NCBI RefSeq assembly: GCF_000350225.1
Contig: NW_005178719.1
Location: forward strand, 264,175 to 328,174
Direction of reading: 5' to 3'
Length of the DNA: 64,000 nucleotides
From: Chondrus crispus
Lineage: Eukaryota > Rhodophyta > Florideophyceae > Gigartinales > Gigartinaceae
In this document: positions 54,922 to 64,000 of the stretch, in pieces
Layout: each line of letters opens with the position of its first letter
Numbering within the stretch: position 1 is the stretch's first letter
Notes under the pieces: generated by a model
The model's input: only the letters and a program-made list of their open reading frames with translations
Database searches by the model: none
Told to the model about the DNA's origin: nothing
Made by a program: the position numbers and the translations under genes

Positions 54922-55299
54922 TCACCTTGAGTCGGTCGTAGTGGCGAAGAGATATTGAGGACCAGCCTTCATTTCGCCATACTGTTGTCGTCCCTTTTCT
55001 TCAGCAATTGCGTCCCTTTCAGGACCGTCATATATTGTTCCTACGAGCACATCCCGCCGCCCCCTAGCAGCTTTAAGTGCCGCCAGCACGGTTCGGAACG
55101 CATCCTGGATACTATCGCAAACTAGGATGCAGCGTCCGGAGTCGGACTCTTTCATCCCGAGAGTTGGACCTCTCCAAGTTCGCTCCCTCCCTCTGTGGAT
55201 TCGATAAGTAGCAGCCGCACATATGCTGGACATGGTATTATCCAGCCCATACTCTAAGCAGTTCGGGCACAACGGGAAATTAGCCTCTTCACTGCCCAA
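54922..55299 (-). CDS. Hypothetical ORF, 125 aa
   Basis: A minus-strand ORF with CPNCLEYGLDNTMSSICAAA, SGRCILVCDSIQDAFRTVL and DVLVGTIYDGPERDAIAEEK. It has a Cys pair near the start and a mixed alpha/beta look. It follows closely after another minus-strand ORF (55320-55640), which stops about 20 bp before this start, so the two may be exons or halves of one gene split by a stop. Not recognised. Confidence 0.4.
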   Translation of the reverse strand: MGSEEANFPLCPNCLEYGLDNTMSSICAAATYRIHRGRERTWRGPTLGMKESDSGRCILVCDSIQDAFRTVLAALKAARGRRDVLVGTIYDGPERDAIAEEKGRQQYGEMKAGPQYLFATTTDSR

Positions 55300-55319
55300 T
55301 CCATATGTAATCGGCGGTC

Positions 55320-55640
55320 CTACCTACTATGCTTGGTATTAAAGACATCCAATCGGTGTCCATGCAGCACGTCGTCGAGACGTGAATGTGCCGATCCCAT
55401 GTCTTTGCAACTGTCCAAGCCCCCGTGCAGTTCCAACCTGAATATTCCTCTAGTGGTGCTCGCAGTACTTATAAGGTGTCTCATCTCTTCTGCGATGTCT
55501 TCGTGCGCAGTTGGGACGACGTGTGTAATCTTCGATCTGGAGTATCTTATGGGGACGTTGGTGAAAGCGAACAGTGTCCCCGCCATGGTGCCGTACCCCT
55601 TCCTAGCTTTGGTGACAGTGAGTTCGACATCGAGTGGCAC
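55320..55640 (-). CDS. Hypothetical ORF, 106 aa
   Basis: MPLDVELTVTKARKGYGTMA, then FAFTNVPIRYSRSKITHVVP, AHEDIAEEMRHLISTASTTR and FRLELHGGLDSC. It reads like a folded protein. Just after its stop the minus strand has TAG/GTAGGACC..TTGGGCAG, which could be a very short intron (32 bp) leading into the downstream ORF, though that is shorter than known introns. Possibly one broken gene with the ORF at 54922-55299. Confidence 0.4.
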   Translation of the reverse strand: MPLDVELTVTKARKGYGTMAGTLFAFTNVPIRYSRSKITHVVPTAHEDIAEEMRHLISTASTTRGIFRLELHGGLDSCKDMGSAHSRLDDVLHGHRLDVFNTKHSR

Positions 55641-55776
55641 CGTGTCGTGAATTAGCAGGATCTTCTCTCCCTTCTTCTAACCTGTGCAGGCTAACAAGCG
55701 GGTTCTTCATCCTGATTTGGGTGCCCATAAGGCCTTGATAAGACACCCCTGATAACCGAGGACTCAAAGTACCTTA

Positions 55777-56194
55777 GAGCAACCCCACCCCGCACCATCT
55801 ATTTGATCAATAGAATTTCTGCTCACGATTTTCAACCCCACCGCGCAATTCTATCGCTTTCCGAAATCGAATACAGTAGAACCATTTCGGAATCTATCCG
55901 AGCGCCGATAGATTCCAAAAACGTTCTATCCGATGAATAGATAAGCGTGTGAGCCGAGTTCCAGCCAAATGTGCCTCCTTCGCCTCTTCGCAGACGATGT
56001 GTGACGTCTCGCCGCTGTCCGCACGAGCATTCAGCGATAGAGTTGCAAATATGCGTTGGGGGTTTTTGACGCGAATAGAATCCACACGAATAGATTGACG
56101 ATTCGCCACAAAAATCTATTCGTGCAGCCGGCGAATAGTCAGCGTACACGTTTCATTTCTATCTGGCAATAGAATCGACGCGGTGGGGTTGCTC
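55777..56194. mobile_element. Harbinger-type MITE, 418 bp
   Basis: Inverted termini GAGCAACCCCACC (55777-55789) and GGTGGGGTTGCTC (56182-56194) are perfect over 13 bp and flanked by TTA on both sides (55774-55776, 56195-56197). The interior is non-coding, with repeated GAATAGAT/ATCTATTC-type words. The tip resembles those of elements A, C and D, so the same transposase family may have moved it. Confidence 0.88.
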
Positions 56195-56342
56195 TTAGGA
56201 ACGGCCCTGAGAGTTGTCGATCGGATCAGAACTGTAATCCTTACTAGGCGGGGAAGGAAGGTGGCTGACTGAGAGAGAAACATGAGAAACATTACCGGAC
56301 CTCTTTCACCTGCATAATCCCGCACGTCAACATGTTCACAAA

Positions 56343-56412
56343 GCATGTCGCACAACGCATGTCGCACAACGCATGTCGCACAACGCATGTCGCACAAAGC
56401 ATGCCGCACACA
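56343..56412. repeat. 14-bp tandem repeat (5 units)
   Basis: GCATGTCGCACAAC is repeated three times exactly and twice with small changes. Confidence 0.9.
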
Positions 56413-56559
56413 GCCACCAACCATCGTGCTGCAATTCGGAGAAGATCGAACAAGCTGTTCGAAAGAGGAACAACAAACCGCCCTGCTTTTGCTCGCAATT
56501 TCGCAAGGCACGCATGCACCCCACCAAAACATCTACGCTGTAAAAAATGCGCCTTCAAA

Positions 56560-57360
56560 ACGTAGACGCCGACGTAGAGAGGCCAACGTAAAGAGCGATC
56601 AACCTCGCCCTACACCTCCGGCATCCCGCAACGGGCCATCGCCACCCCCGTCCGGACGTGCCCGTGCGGTTTCCGCCCCCCCCCGTGCGCACCGGTGACG
56701 TGTGCGCGCTGCGGGAATGTGGCGCGCCTCTCCCAGCGATACACTGCGAGGTGAACTGCATCCGTGCTCCTCCAGGCTGTCCACGCCGCCACAGAAGCCC
56801 GTCCTCCTCCTCCTCCTCCAAGCGCACGCACGCGAAGCGGCAGGAGCCTCGCCGCGAGCACGCCCCGCCACGCCCTCGGCCCAGCGCACACTCAACGCGG
56901 TAGATGACACAACGAACGAGGCGCTGGTACTTCTCTGTCCGTCCCACTGCTACTTCTCTGCCCCACCAAGAGAAACAACCTTCCCATTCTTTCATTACAC
57001 CAAACCCGCACGAACTGCGTCCGCCGCCCGTTCCACCCTGCGAGCCGCGCCCCGCGCATGGTCACGACACCAGATCCCACGGCGCCGGCCTCTGCGTCAT
57101 CCACGGGGGAGGCGCGAAGCGGTCCACCTTTCTCTGCGGAAATGAAGCGTCCTGCCCGCGCAGCCGCGGCGCGTGCGATGAGAAGTAGGGCGCGTGGGCG
57201 CGTGGGACAGTGCTCGGTGGCGTATGGAGGAGGTGCGTACACGCTCTTGCGCGGAGTGCGTGGGCGATCTAACGTAGACGAGTCGTGTGTGAAGATATGG
57301 CCTCGCCGCGTCTCGGCGCGCTCGCGGCATGCGTCCTCTGCAGAGTAGTTGTTCAGCCTT
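56560..57360 (+). pseudogene. GC-rich coding-like region, possible zinc-finger gene remnant
   Basis: Several overlapping frames are open. The frame at 56904-57188 contains GAGLCVIHGGGAKRSTFLC, GNEASCP and RSRGACDEK, reminiscent of the WRKY19-like zinc-finger repeat (C..C..GLCxxHGGGxRC..C..A..GLC). Upstream the sequence is Arg/Pro/Ser-rich with no clear domain. No single frame gives a whole protein, so this is either a decayed gene or an intron-bearing one I cannot resolve. Confidence 0.3.
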
Positions 57361-57636
57361 GGCAGCCTTTATTGCTGTCTTTTACTTTCCAAGCACTCTC
57401 GAGCTCATAATGCCACCCGAAAGTTATTGTACGGTGGTGTATGCAGGCCGTCTTCATGAAAAGTTGGCAGAAATGCTTCCCTTTTGTCGATGAAGCTACG
57501 ACAAGTTGAATTAATTCCATCAAGAACCAGATCGTTGATCCGTTTCTGATCCTGCGATCCTTCAGGGCTGCACTACAATTATGAAATTCCTCTTTAGAAT
57601 GAAGCGAGACAGTAGGGATTTGGGGAAGAGAAAAAG
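57361..57636. other. Spacer, no gene
   Basis: AT-richer sequence between the GC-rich remnant and a small ORF. A second frame beginning near 57581 overlaps the next ORF. Confidence 0.4.
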
Positions 57637-57945
57637 ATGTCCTATGGAGTTAGAAGAAGACTTGCGAAAGGTCAAGAGCCTGATACTGTTTTTCACTACA
57701 AACAGACACTACTGACAGCGCTGCTAGATCTTTATAGAAAGGAGGTAGATGTCGCCAGAAAGAGAGAGAAAAAGAGAAAACCCAAGAATAAAAAGTTGTT
57801 TGTGCCATTGCCGCAACTTCGTCATCGCGCTGCTCTCGTGAGCAACTCCCCTCGTCCGGTGACGAGGAGACCGCGCACCAACCCAAGGCCTTATTTGATC
57901 GACACCTTTGCTTTGTTTGACGCCGGCACCGAAAAGTCGTCTTGA
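57637..57945 (+). CDS. Hypothetical basic ORF, 102 aa
   Basis: ATG start. The protein is Lys/Arg-rich (LYRKEVDVARKREKKRKPKN), followed by a Pro/Arg-rich part and a YLIDTFALFDAGTEKSS end. It could be nuclear or ribosomal-like in composition, or a transposon remnant. Not recognised. Confidence 0.3.
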   Translation: MSYGVRRRLAKGQEPDTVFHYKQTLLTALLDLYRKEVDVARKREKKRKPKNKKLFVPLPQLRHRAALVSNSPRPVTRRPRTNPRPYLIDTFALFDAGTEKSS

Positions 57946-59315
57946 CAGTAAGCTGTACGTTCATGCCGGACACATGCCGGTGCGGCACGTGTTACAATAA
58001 AAGCACATGTTCACGTCGTATTGAGGACTGTATTTATTCTAACTTCGCGCACTGTAGTCTCGTCAGACAGCGGGCGAAATATCTTTCAACCGCCGTGACG
58101 TCGTCACCCAAGCCTTGCCGACCTTCCAAAAGACGGGCTCACCTTCGTGAGATGGCAGTTGTCACTGTTGCATATGTTTGGCAATCCCGCAGACGCCGTC
58201 GTACAGCAGCACGGCACCCCACCCCATGACGACAGTGTCAGGGGGGGGGGGGGGGGGGGGGGGGGGCAGGTAAAAATGGAACGCGAAGAAGGCGTAGTTG
58301 GCGCCGCGCCATTCGATGTGTCTGTTGCGCACGACGGTAAGCGCGGGTGGAAGGGATTGCCGTTGCCGGATTTGTCCTTGTGGGTAGCGCGAGAGGGCTA
58401 GGTACCGGACTTGCCGCGTGCGAAACGGGATACTGCATTGCTCAAACGCGCTTAGATGGTCGCGGTTGGAAGAAGCGCGGCGGTTCTCCTGCGGATGCAA
58501 AGGGTTGCGACTGCAGTGGACGCGTGGTTTCGTGAGATGCGCACAGGAGGCTGTTGGGTTGGCCTGTACTGTAATCGACAACGTCCCCGCGTACTGTGCC
58601 CTTCGTAGTGTAACTATTTGACGTCAAGGTGTCAATTGCTTCTTCTTCTCCCACGCTATCAACATGGCAGTCGCGGGAGCGCCGGATCTGCTGTACGTTC
58701 ATTCATGACAGTCGCGCCAAATTCAGAATTCTATAGGTGACATTTGCAGATAGTACGCGGGGTAGACTCGGACAGGCAATACAGTAGACTACCTAGCGGT
58801 ACAAATACTGTAGGAGCAGAGGATATGGTGACGTGAAGTCGAACATAACGCAGTACGAGATATCCTTTACGATAGTCTTTAACATTATCTGCATGCACAG
58901 GTTGCATGTGCCTTGTGAGGCGCCAAACGAGAATGATCGCGACCAACCGCCTGGAAGCTTTATCCGTAATGGTACTGTGCTGCAATTCCTGTGCTGTACA
59001 TGTATTGCTTTCTTTAGTCCGCGTAAGGTAAAGAACGCGCCTGTGGACTGAGACTGGATTGCAGATGCTTTCCGCAACTGACTGTGGGCAAGTAACACTT
59101 CTCGATGTCACAAAGGATGGCTTTTTCGTATCTCCGCCAACGTCTTCCACCCTACTGCACTTGCGGTCTGTTGCCTCACCCCTTTTACGGTATACTGTAC
59201 CTACTCTCTATCTATAAGGGATAACGGGATATCGCGTGAGAGTACCAAAACTAGAGATTATTTTCAACCCTCCCTCCCTCTATTTTCTTGCGTCAAGAAC
59301 GATGCAGCGTTTGTT
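57946..59315. other. No supported gene; G26 homopolymer at 58241-58266
   Basis: It contains a run of 26 G. The ORFs that cross it are composition artefacts. A minus-strand 139-codon ORF at 58731-59150 has no recognisable domain. A TTTGGCAATC-type word near 58179 recurs from 17.2 kb but is too short to mean anything. Confidence 0.4.
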
Positions 59316-59320
59316 GTATG

Positions 59321-59328
59321 TATAAAAG
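59321..59328 (+). promoter_or_regulatory. TATA box
   Basis: TATAAAAG is preceded by TGTATG and lies about 95 nt upstream of the first ATG (59416). It is a strong core-promoter match for the locus that follows. Confidence 0.5.
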
Positions 59329-59390
59329 AGAAAGGGCCACATTCAGCCCGAGCATATCACATCGCACACGTGGGAGTGTGACAAACTGTT

Positions 59391-60083
59391 TTGAATAAAA
59401 TCAGCATTGCGACGCATGCGCAAAGGACCGCCCTGCATGTTCGCGCCTCCCCGTCCCAGCCCCTGTCACCACTCTCAGCCTCTTCGGACTGTTTCGACTT
59501 CATGGCAGCCACCTCTACCGGTACATTTCGTTCTTGCTTCAACAGAGCATCTCAGTGCGAACACAGCCGCAGCAAGAAACGCAGAATCTACGCCTCGTTC
59601 TCGACCCTTCGCTTCCCTTGGAACATCCAGACCTTACCGTTGTTGGCCTATCCTCCAAGGAAAGAGGCGTCCACTCTCACAATGCCATCTATTCTATACA
59701 TGTCCACGAGGGATGCAAGCGTCTTGTGGATGCCAAGCGCGTTTCTACAGTTTGTTTTTCTGGTCCTGCGGACAACTCCTTGCCTCGTCGTCAAAACAGT
59801 CCGTCGCATGCTTATCCTTGATCATTCGTCAATGGTCTACGAGTCCAACAGATACCACCCACCGCGCTCCCTTTCCTCTGTCAGCATGTCACCCCGCCCG
59901 CTCCCTCGCCCCAGCCGAAATAGAAACTTTGTTTACAAGCATCCGGAAAGTCACGTCTTGTACAGTAAGACCTCTTCATTCTCCCACTGTTGCACTCGTG
60001 ACGTAGCCACACCGCGTACTTGCTCCACTTCATTACACTCCGCTTTCATCCGTAACTCTCCGTTGTCTGTCCCCATTCCATGA
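59391..60083 (+). pseudogene. TATA-driven locus with three competing frames, probably a broken gene
   Basis: Two long overlapping frames (59391-60083 and 59407-60006) are Ser/Pro/Arg-rich and look like translated GC-rich sequence. The third (59534-59821) reads most like a protein: LVLDPSLPLEHPDLTVVGLS, SKERGVHSHNAIYSIHVHEG and VCFSGPADNSLPRR. It has no ATG and ends in a stop. Beyond it, protein-like words appear in the second frame (LAPAEIETLFTSIRKVTSC). This pattern suggests a gene with one or two frameshifts or unseen introns. No family recognised. Confidence 0.35.
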
Positions 60084-60370
60084 TAACTTTACGCACGGCC
60101 TCGTCCAACACACTGCTATTAATCGTCACTACATCAATATTCGCGTGACCGCACTTTCACACAGAGCACTGTACTTATCACATCTCACGCTTCAACAGAA
60201 TAAACCTATACGCACACACTTGTCTGCCTAAGCAACCTTCGCCCATCGATGCCCTGCGCGCCTTTCTTGCTTTACAGATGCGTAGCGTGAGCTTTCTTGG
60301 CTGTTCCAGGGCGGCACTCACTTATTCAATTCCTTCCAGACAACCATTTTGTGCTCACGCTGAACTTCGG

Positions 60371-60378
60371 TATTTAAA
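60371..60378 (+). promoter_or_regulatory. TATA-like box of the secreted helical protein gene
   Basis: TATTTAAA, 114 nt before the ATG at 60485, in a pyrimidine-rich upstream region. Confidence 0.4.
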
Positions 60379-60484
60379 CGACTTCGTTCTTCGCTGCGCC
60401 CTCACACGCTGTCAGCAGACGTGACTGTTAACACCGATACCCCTTGATCACCATCACCGCACAATCAACGCCCTCTTTCCCAAG

Positions 60485-61171
60485 ATGGGTATCCCCCTCC
60501 CTTCGATGGTGGTCTTTGCCCTCCTCTCCCTCATCGTCCTTGCAACCACATCGCGAGCATCAGTCCACGAAGCCGCAAGCGCACCACCCGAGGTCGCATC
60601 AGCGTTGCGTCTCGCGGACGAGCTCTCCCGACAATCCGCCGATGCGCTAGTGGAATCCTCCATCACCGTGCGCCTGCGTCAAACCGCCCCCGGACGTCGT
60701 CGTCGCATCCGCGATCTGCAGCGCACAATCACCGGTTTAACGGAGCGGCTCCCCGAATTCCGGAGGGAACTACGGAAGGCGCAAGCAGAATTGCGGAGAC
60801 GTGTGGACAACCTCGAATTTGCACGCAGGTGGCTACGCGTCAGCGTGCTATGCGACCGGAATGTGAAGAGGTTTATTCGCCAGTGCCCGAAGAAGAGGTT
60901 TGAAAGGCTCAACCGGGAAGTCTGTGAGCTCGTCAGTGAGGATTTGGAGTTTCTCAGTACAGTTTGCACAAGCGATTTTGATGGTGAAGAGGCCGTGGCA
61001 CTGGCAAAGAGAAAGAGAGATGTGGCCAAGGCCAATGTGGTGACGAGCTCGAATGCGCTAATGAAGTTGAACGACAGAATTGACAGGGCTACCAGGAAGC
61101 TGAAGAGAGAACTGGGAAGTAATAGACCTAGACCGAGCAACGCTCCAAGACGGAGGGGAGGACGTGTATGA
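60485..61171 (+). CDS. Secreted helical protein with four cysteines, 228 aa
   Basis: Residues 1-25 form a signal peptide (MVVFALLSLIVLATTSRAS). The rest is almost wholly helical and charged. Residues 70-120 (DLQRTITGLTERLPEFRREL and following) and 165-215 (KRKRDVAKANVVTSSNAL and following) have coiled-coil character. Between them lie Cys 123 and 134 and Cys 147 and 161, which could clamp a helical hairpin by two disulfides. The C-terminus is Arg/Pro-rich (RPRPSNAPRRRGGRV). The start is chosen as the first ATG after a TATA-like box and gives an N-terminal signal. Function unknown; extracellular or wall location is inferred. The minus-strand ORF over it is a shadow. A TATA box and a secreted product are shared with the Asp-rich gene at 49.3 kb. 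Confidence 0.7.
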   Translation: MGIPLPSMVVFALLSLIVLATTSRASVHEAASAPPEVASALRLADELSRQSADALVESSITVRLRQTAPGRRRRIRDLQRTITGLTERLPEFRRELRKAQAELRRRVDNLEFARRWLRVSVLCDRNVKRFIRQCPKKRFERLNREVCELVSEDLEFLSTVCTSDFDGEEAVALAKRKRDVAKANVVTSSNALMKLNDRIDRATRKLKRELGSNRPRPSNAPRRRGGRV

Positions 61172-62603
61172 CCTGCCGCAGGTACAGTATATTGCTCTGG
61201 AACGAAATTCATCTTTTCTAGGTAGCACTCGTATCGAATCCTGTCTATGCGGCAGGGTCTGCAAACGCATAACATGACCTGTACCAAGAATAAAGTATAG
61301 ACGTTCATAGGGGGGAGGACAGTGCTTGAAATCTAGCCAGATATTGTACACGGCAATTTTTGGAATCTGATCGTTGAAGGTGCTCTTTGTGTGAATACAA
61401 TGCGGCATGTTCGCCAAGAAATAGAGAAAGAGAGGTGACAGGCGACATTATTACGTCTATGATTCTTGTTCACCGCATGCAACCACCGAGGAGAGTGGTT
61501 TTACTCTCGTTCCCAGTTGTTGTTTATCGTGCAACCTTTTGTTACTCCGTAGTTCCCTTTCGAAGATAGTATAAGTAGGATGCCATTCCCCTACGTTTAG
61601 TGAAGAGGGGACATCTTTAACTTACCAACATAAACCCCACAAGCTTTACTTCAAGTCCAACACTCCGAATACGTCAGCGCCGTTTGCGCTGCCACCCTGC
61701 GCTGCCACCCCTCCCCCCCCCCCCCCCGACGAGAGTGTTACTCTTGTTTCTGTCCCGTCCGTTTGACGGGTTACGAACTACGCTTGTGTAACTACACTTT
61801 GGTTGTTGCTCAGACCTCTATAATGTTCTTCAAAAAGTAATTTCATTCATCCCATTCTCCAGTCTTCACTCCAAGTTCCATTTCATGTAACAGTTAAGGA
61901 TCAAGCAACGAACAATGAGGAACGCTGGAGCATTGAAACTAATATGCATAAAAAATTTCCTCCGCAGCACAAAACACCCTCAAGTGGAGTATCTATATCC
62001 AGAAGGTACTTGGCGCGGGGAAATCGGTTGAGGGCCCCTTCTAACCATTCTTTCTATACGAAAACTCCGCAGCAAACCCCCCAAAAAAACACCGGTACTT
62101 CTGAAGCATGAATCTAAAGGCGGGCCTGGATACCAGGTGTGGGTCAAACCTTTTGTCTACATGACAACTCTCTGATCCCCCACAACTCAGTGTGTACTTA
62201 CAAGACCGGTTTTCTTGCCGTCGTTAAGGCATACCTCTTCGTTATGCTATCGACCTGAAAACTATCGCGAAAGATAGCTGATCCCGATTCTCCCTCATAA
62301 ATTTCCTCTGGTAGAAATAGTCTGCTGCACGAAAACGAGACTTACAAGCAGCAAAATTCAACCGAAACAGCTACATGCGATCGGAAAAAGAAGAAACGCC
62401 AGTAGTATAAAAAATGCATGCATGTCGTGTGGCGGTCCTTTTCTATCGTACCTGTGCATATATCATGGCGAGTGCTCCAGGTTGTGTACATGTCGACAGA
62501 TACGCGGATTGCGTCGCGGTTTTCAGAGCAGAGAAGCGTGGTTACTGGCGTTTAGTGCTTACAGATACGTTGCATTGTGTGGCGAAGGTAGATTTTTTTT
62601 GTA
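61172..62603. other. Gene-poor; C15 run at 61713-61727
   Basis: Only short ORFs are present. A run of 15 C follows a GCGCTGCCACCC duplication. No RNA gene or transposon end recognised before 62604. Confidence 0.4.
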
Positions 62604-62975
62604 CAGTGGACCCTACGCATTAGTGCCGCCCTGTGTGAATACTCAAAAAAACAGCGCTAATCTGGAGCGGCAGTGATCAGTTGTGTGAACCATTGCCAGT
62701 CCAAAACTCTGTAATTAAAGTCTGTTGTTGTTTCCGACCCTCGCTCTCATGCCTCTAGCTTCCAAAAAGGCTCGTTTCGCAGACCTCAAATGTGATAAAG
62801 CATTGCTCACATCGTACTCCACACCCAGACTCTCCAAAGATCCGCACAACCCTGCCAGAGAGGGAGGTGACGACGTCGTCAGTGACACGTGGCACGACAC
62901 GTGTCTGCCAATCTTGGGCGGCACTAATCATTGTGTGGCAGTAACAAAAGCGGCACTATTGTGCGTCCCCCCCTG
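62604..62975. mobile_element. Pogo/Tigger-type MITE, 372 bp
   Basis: The left tip is CAGTGGACCCTACGCATTAG followed by TGCCG. The right tip, read inward, is CAGGGGGGACGCACAATAG followed by TGCCG. TA lies at 62602-62603 and 62976-62977, as expected for Tc1/mariner-superfamily insertions. Tips of this form (CAGTGGACCC..) are typical of pogo/Tigger. The interior has an ORF (62725-62994) of doubtful meaning. Confidence 0.75.
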
Positions 62976-63113
62976 TACACGTGTAGTAGAATAGGACGCT
63001 GCATTGGGCAGTCAACCCTCGATACAATACAAGTTGTATACCGTAACGGTGCCGTAACGTACAACGGTATTGTAATGGCATGAGCAACGGAGCAGTAATC
63101 TTCTTTCCATGGA

Positions 63114-63607
63114 CAGGGGGTCCCACGCAATAGTGCTATACCGGAACAGACCTCGACATATGGCACTATTGCGTGAATGGCACTATACTGAAAGCGCCAA
63201 AACACAATCATTTACATACAGTTGTGTCTGATCGCTCGCATCAAACAGGACATGTCCTGTTTGAAGCGAGCGATCAGAGATGCCAGGCTTTGAAGCGGAA
63301 TTCTACTGTACCTCTCAATAGGCGACAGCTGCGAACGTCCCTGCCTCCCCCCCTGTCCGCTCTCTCCCTTGCACTCGCTCTACCCCTCCCTCCCTGCGGC
63401 GCCCCGCCCAGATGTTCTCTGCCAAAGTCAAGCAGCAGATCCCGTGCCCGCTGTGCGTGATGCGGGGCTACGGGCTGTGCGACATGTGCAGCGGGCACAC
63501 GTGTATGAACACGTGTAGGAAGTATGATAACCGTGCCAAGGCGTTTTGCATAGCACTAATGCGTGGGAAGCACTACTCAAAGTGGCACTATTGCGCGACC
63601 CCCCCTG
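63114..63607. mobile_element. Second pogo-type MITE, about 494 bp, with internal palindrome
   Basis: The left tip CAGGGGGTCCCACGCAATAG matches the right tip read inward (CAGGGGGGGTCGCGCAATAG), and both share tips with the MITE at 62604. The TA duplications are not conserved (flanks GA and CA), so the ends may be mutated. Inside, GGCACTATTGCG words recur near 63162 and 63583, and a 52-bp palindrome lies at 63227-63278. A Cys-rich ORF (63412-63615) overlaps the right end. Confidence 0.6.
63227..63278. repeat. 52-bp near-perfect palindrome
   Basis: TCTGATCGCTCGC and its reverse complement bracket ATCAAACAGGACA/TGTCCTGTTTGA. There is one mismatch over 26-bp arms and no spacer. It could extrude as a cruciform. 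It lies inside a pogo-type MITE. Confidence 0.85.
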
Positions 63608-64000
63608 CACTGTAATACATTTTGCAATGTAAGAGGGTTCCGCAAAATCGTGCAAGATGTAGCGTAGAAATTAAGCGTAGAAATTAAGCTTCTGGGGGGA
63701 GCTACTGTACAGTTGAAAAAGGGTTAGTCATGATTGGGCAAGGGATCGGCTGCTGGACGTCTACGGCTACAGAGTGGGTATGATAGTTCTGAGGAAAGAG
63801 GTTCAGGGATGGTTGTGGCGATAAAGAGGAAGGCGAATAGGCCAGCAAAGAAGCTGGGCTTGTGCCTGTCTATCTTTCATGGCTATGCTCTACTGCCGCT
63901 TAAGTGTTATGCTGCCGCCTGCCCTCGCGTCCGTTGGAAACGGGCTAAAACTTACTACGAATTGCGTCCGTAGTCGTCGTGTGTCCAATGCCGCATTTTG
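63608..64000. other. Window end, no supported gene
   Basis: An ORF at 63734-63973 runs to within 30 bp of the edge and encodes a basic 79-residue product (KGSAAGRLRLQSGYDSSEER). No domain recognised. A tandem GCGTAGAAATTAA pair lies at about 63662-63687. Confidence 0.3.

Noticed and set aside
60679-61308. 209-codon minus-strand ORF opposite the secreted helical protein
   Set aside because: Ser/Leu/Arg-rich antisense of a charged helical gene with a proper signal peptide. Treated as a shadow.
62725-62994. ORF in the pogo-type MITE as a transposase N-terminus
   Set aside because: No CENP-B-like helix-turn-helix is visible and the frame runs through the terminal repeat.
63412-63615. Cys-rich ORF (CPLCVMRGYGLCDMC) as a zinc-finger gene
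   Set aside because: It overlaps the right end of a MITE and has no homologous pattern beyond spaced Cys. Probably chance.

Overview
The window looks like nuclear DNA of a multicellular red alga; a florideophyte such as Chondrus crispus is my best guess. That is inference from the gene style (compact, GC-rich, nearly intronless genes with one short GT-AG intron), an NB-ARC protein, Sel1-repeat sequence of a kind I associate with that group, and a heavy load of Ty1/copia, PIF/Harbinger, pogo and tyrosine-recombinase elements. There are no operons, no rRNA and no certain functional tRNA gene. About three quarters of the window is transposon sequence at different stages of decay; the intact host genes lie at 49.2-54.6 kb and 60.4-61.2 kb.

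Layout. 0-3.5 kb: two related LTR-retrotransposon 5' ends facing each other, with a degraded gag-like ORF and a 31-bp minisatellite between them. 3.9-9 kb: relics of Tc1/mariner-like, DDE_Tnp_4-like and pogo-like transposases. 9.4-17 kb: an LTR-type element split by a copia element with 128-bp LTRs and a CCTAT target-site duplication (TSD). 17.2 kb: a tRNA-derived (SINE-like) unit. 18.9-22.1 kb: a reversed DIRS-like relic. 22.7-23.8 kb: a reversed copia relic. 24.2-24.9 kb: a pogo transposase relic.

25.27-37.85 kb: three PIF/Harbinger elements (A, D, C) stand end to end and share TTA duplications. D and C each carry a transposase and an oppositely oriented second ORF. C also carries a chimeric pair of host-gene fragments, a BRAP2-type RING/zinc-finger protein joined to Sel1 repeats. 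A is an internally deleted relative of C. Solo LTRs with 5-bp duplications sit inside A and D.

38.41-45.21 kb: a second copia element with ~323-bp LTRs and an initiator-Met-like primer site, containing a 664-bp solo LTR. 45.23-46.44 kb: a hAT-like inverted-repeat element. 49.3-54.6 kb is the gene island: a secreted Asp-rich/Cys protein, an NB-ARC protein with a C-terminal AT-hook-like motif, an unrecognised 325-aa helical protein, and divergently from it NDUFB9 (complex I, LYR family). 54.9-64 kb: hypothetical ORFs, a Harbinger-type MITE, two pogo-type MITEs, a TATA-driven but frame-broken locus, and a second secreted protein that is probably helical.

The strongest leads are the TTA-sharing Harbinger triad with its captured gene chimera, the Asp-rich secreted protein with a repeated CxxCxxxC module, the NB-ARC/AT-hook protein, and the ACGTG-rich arrays shared by several LTRs.
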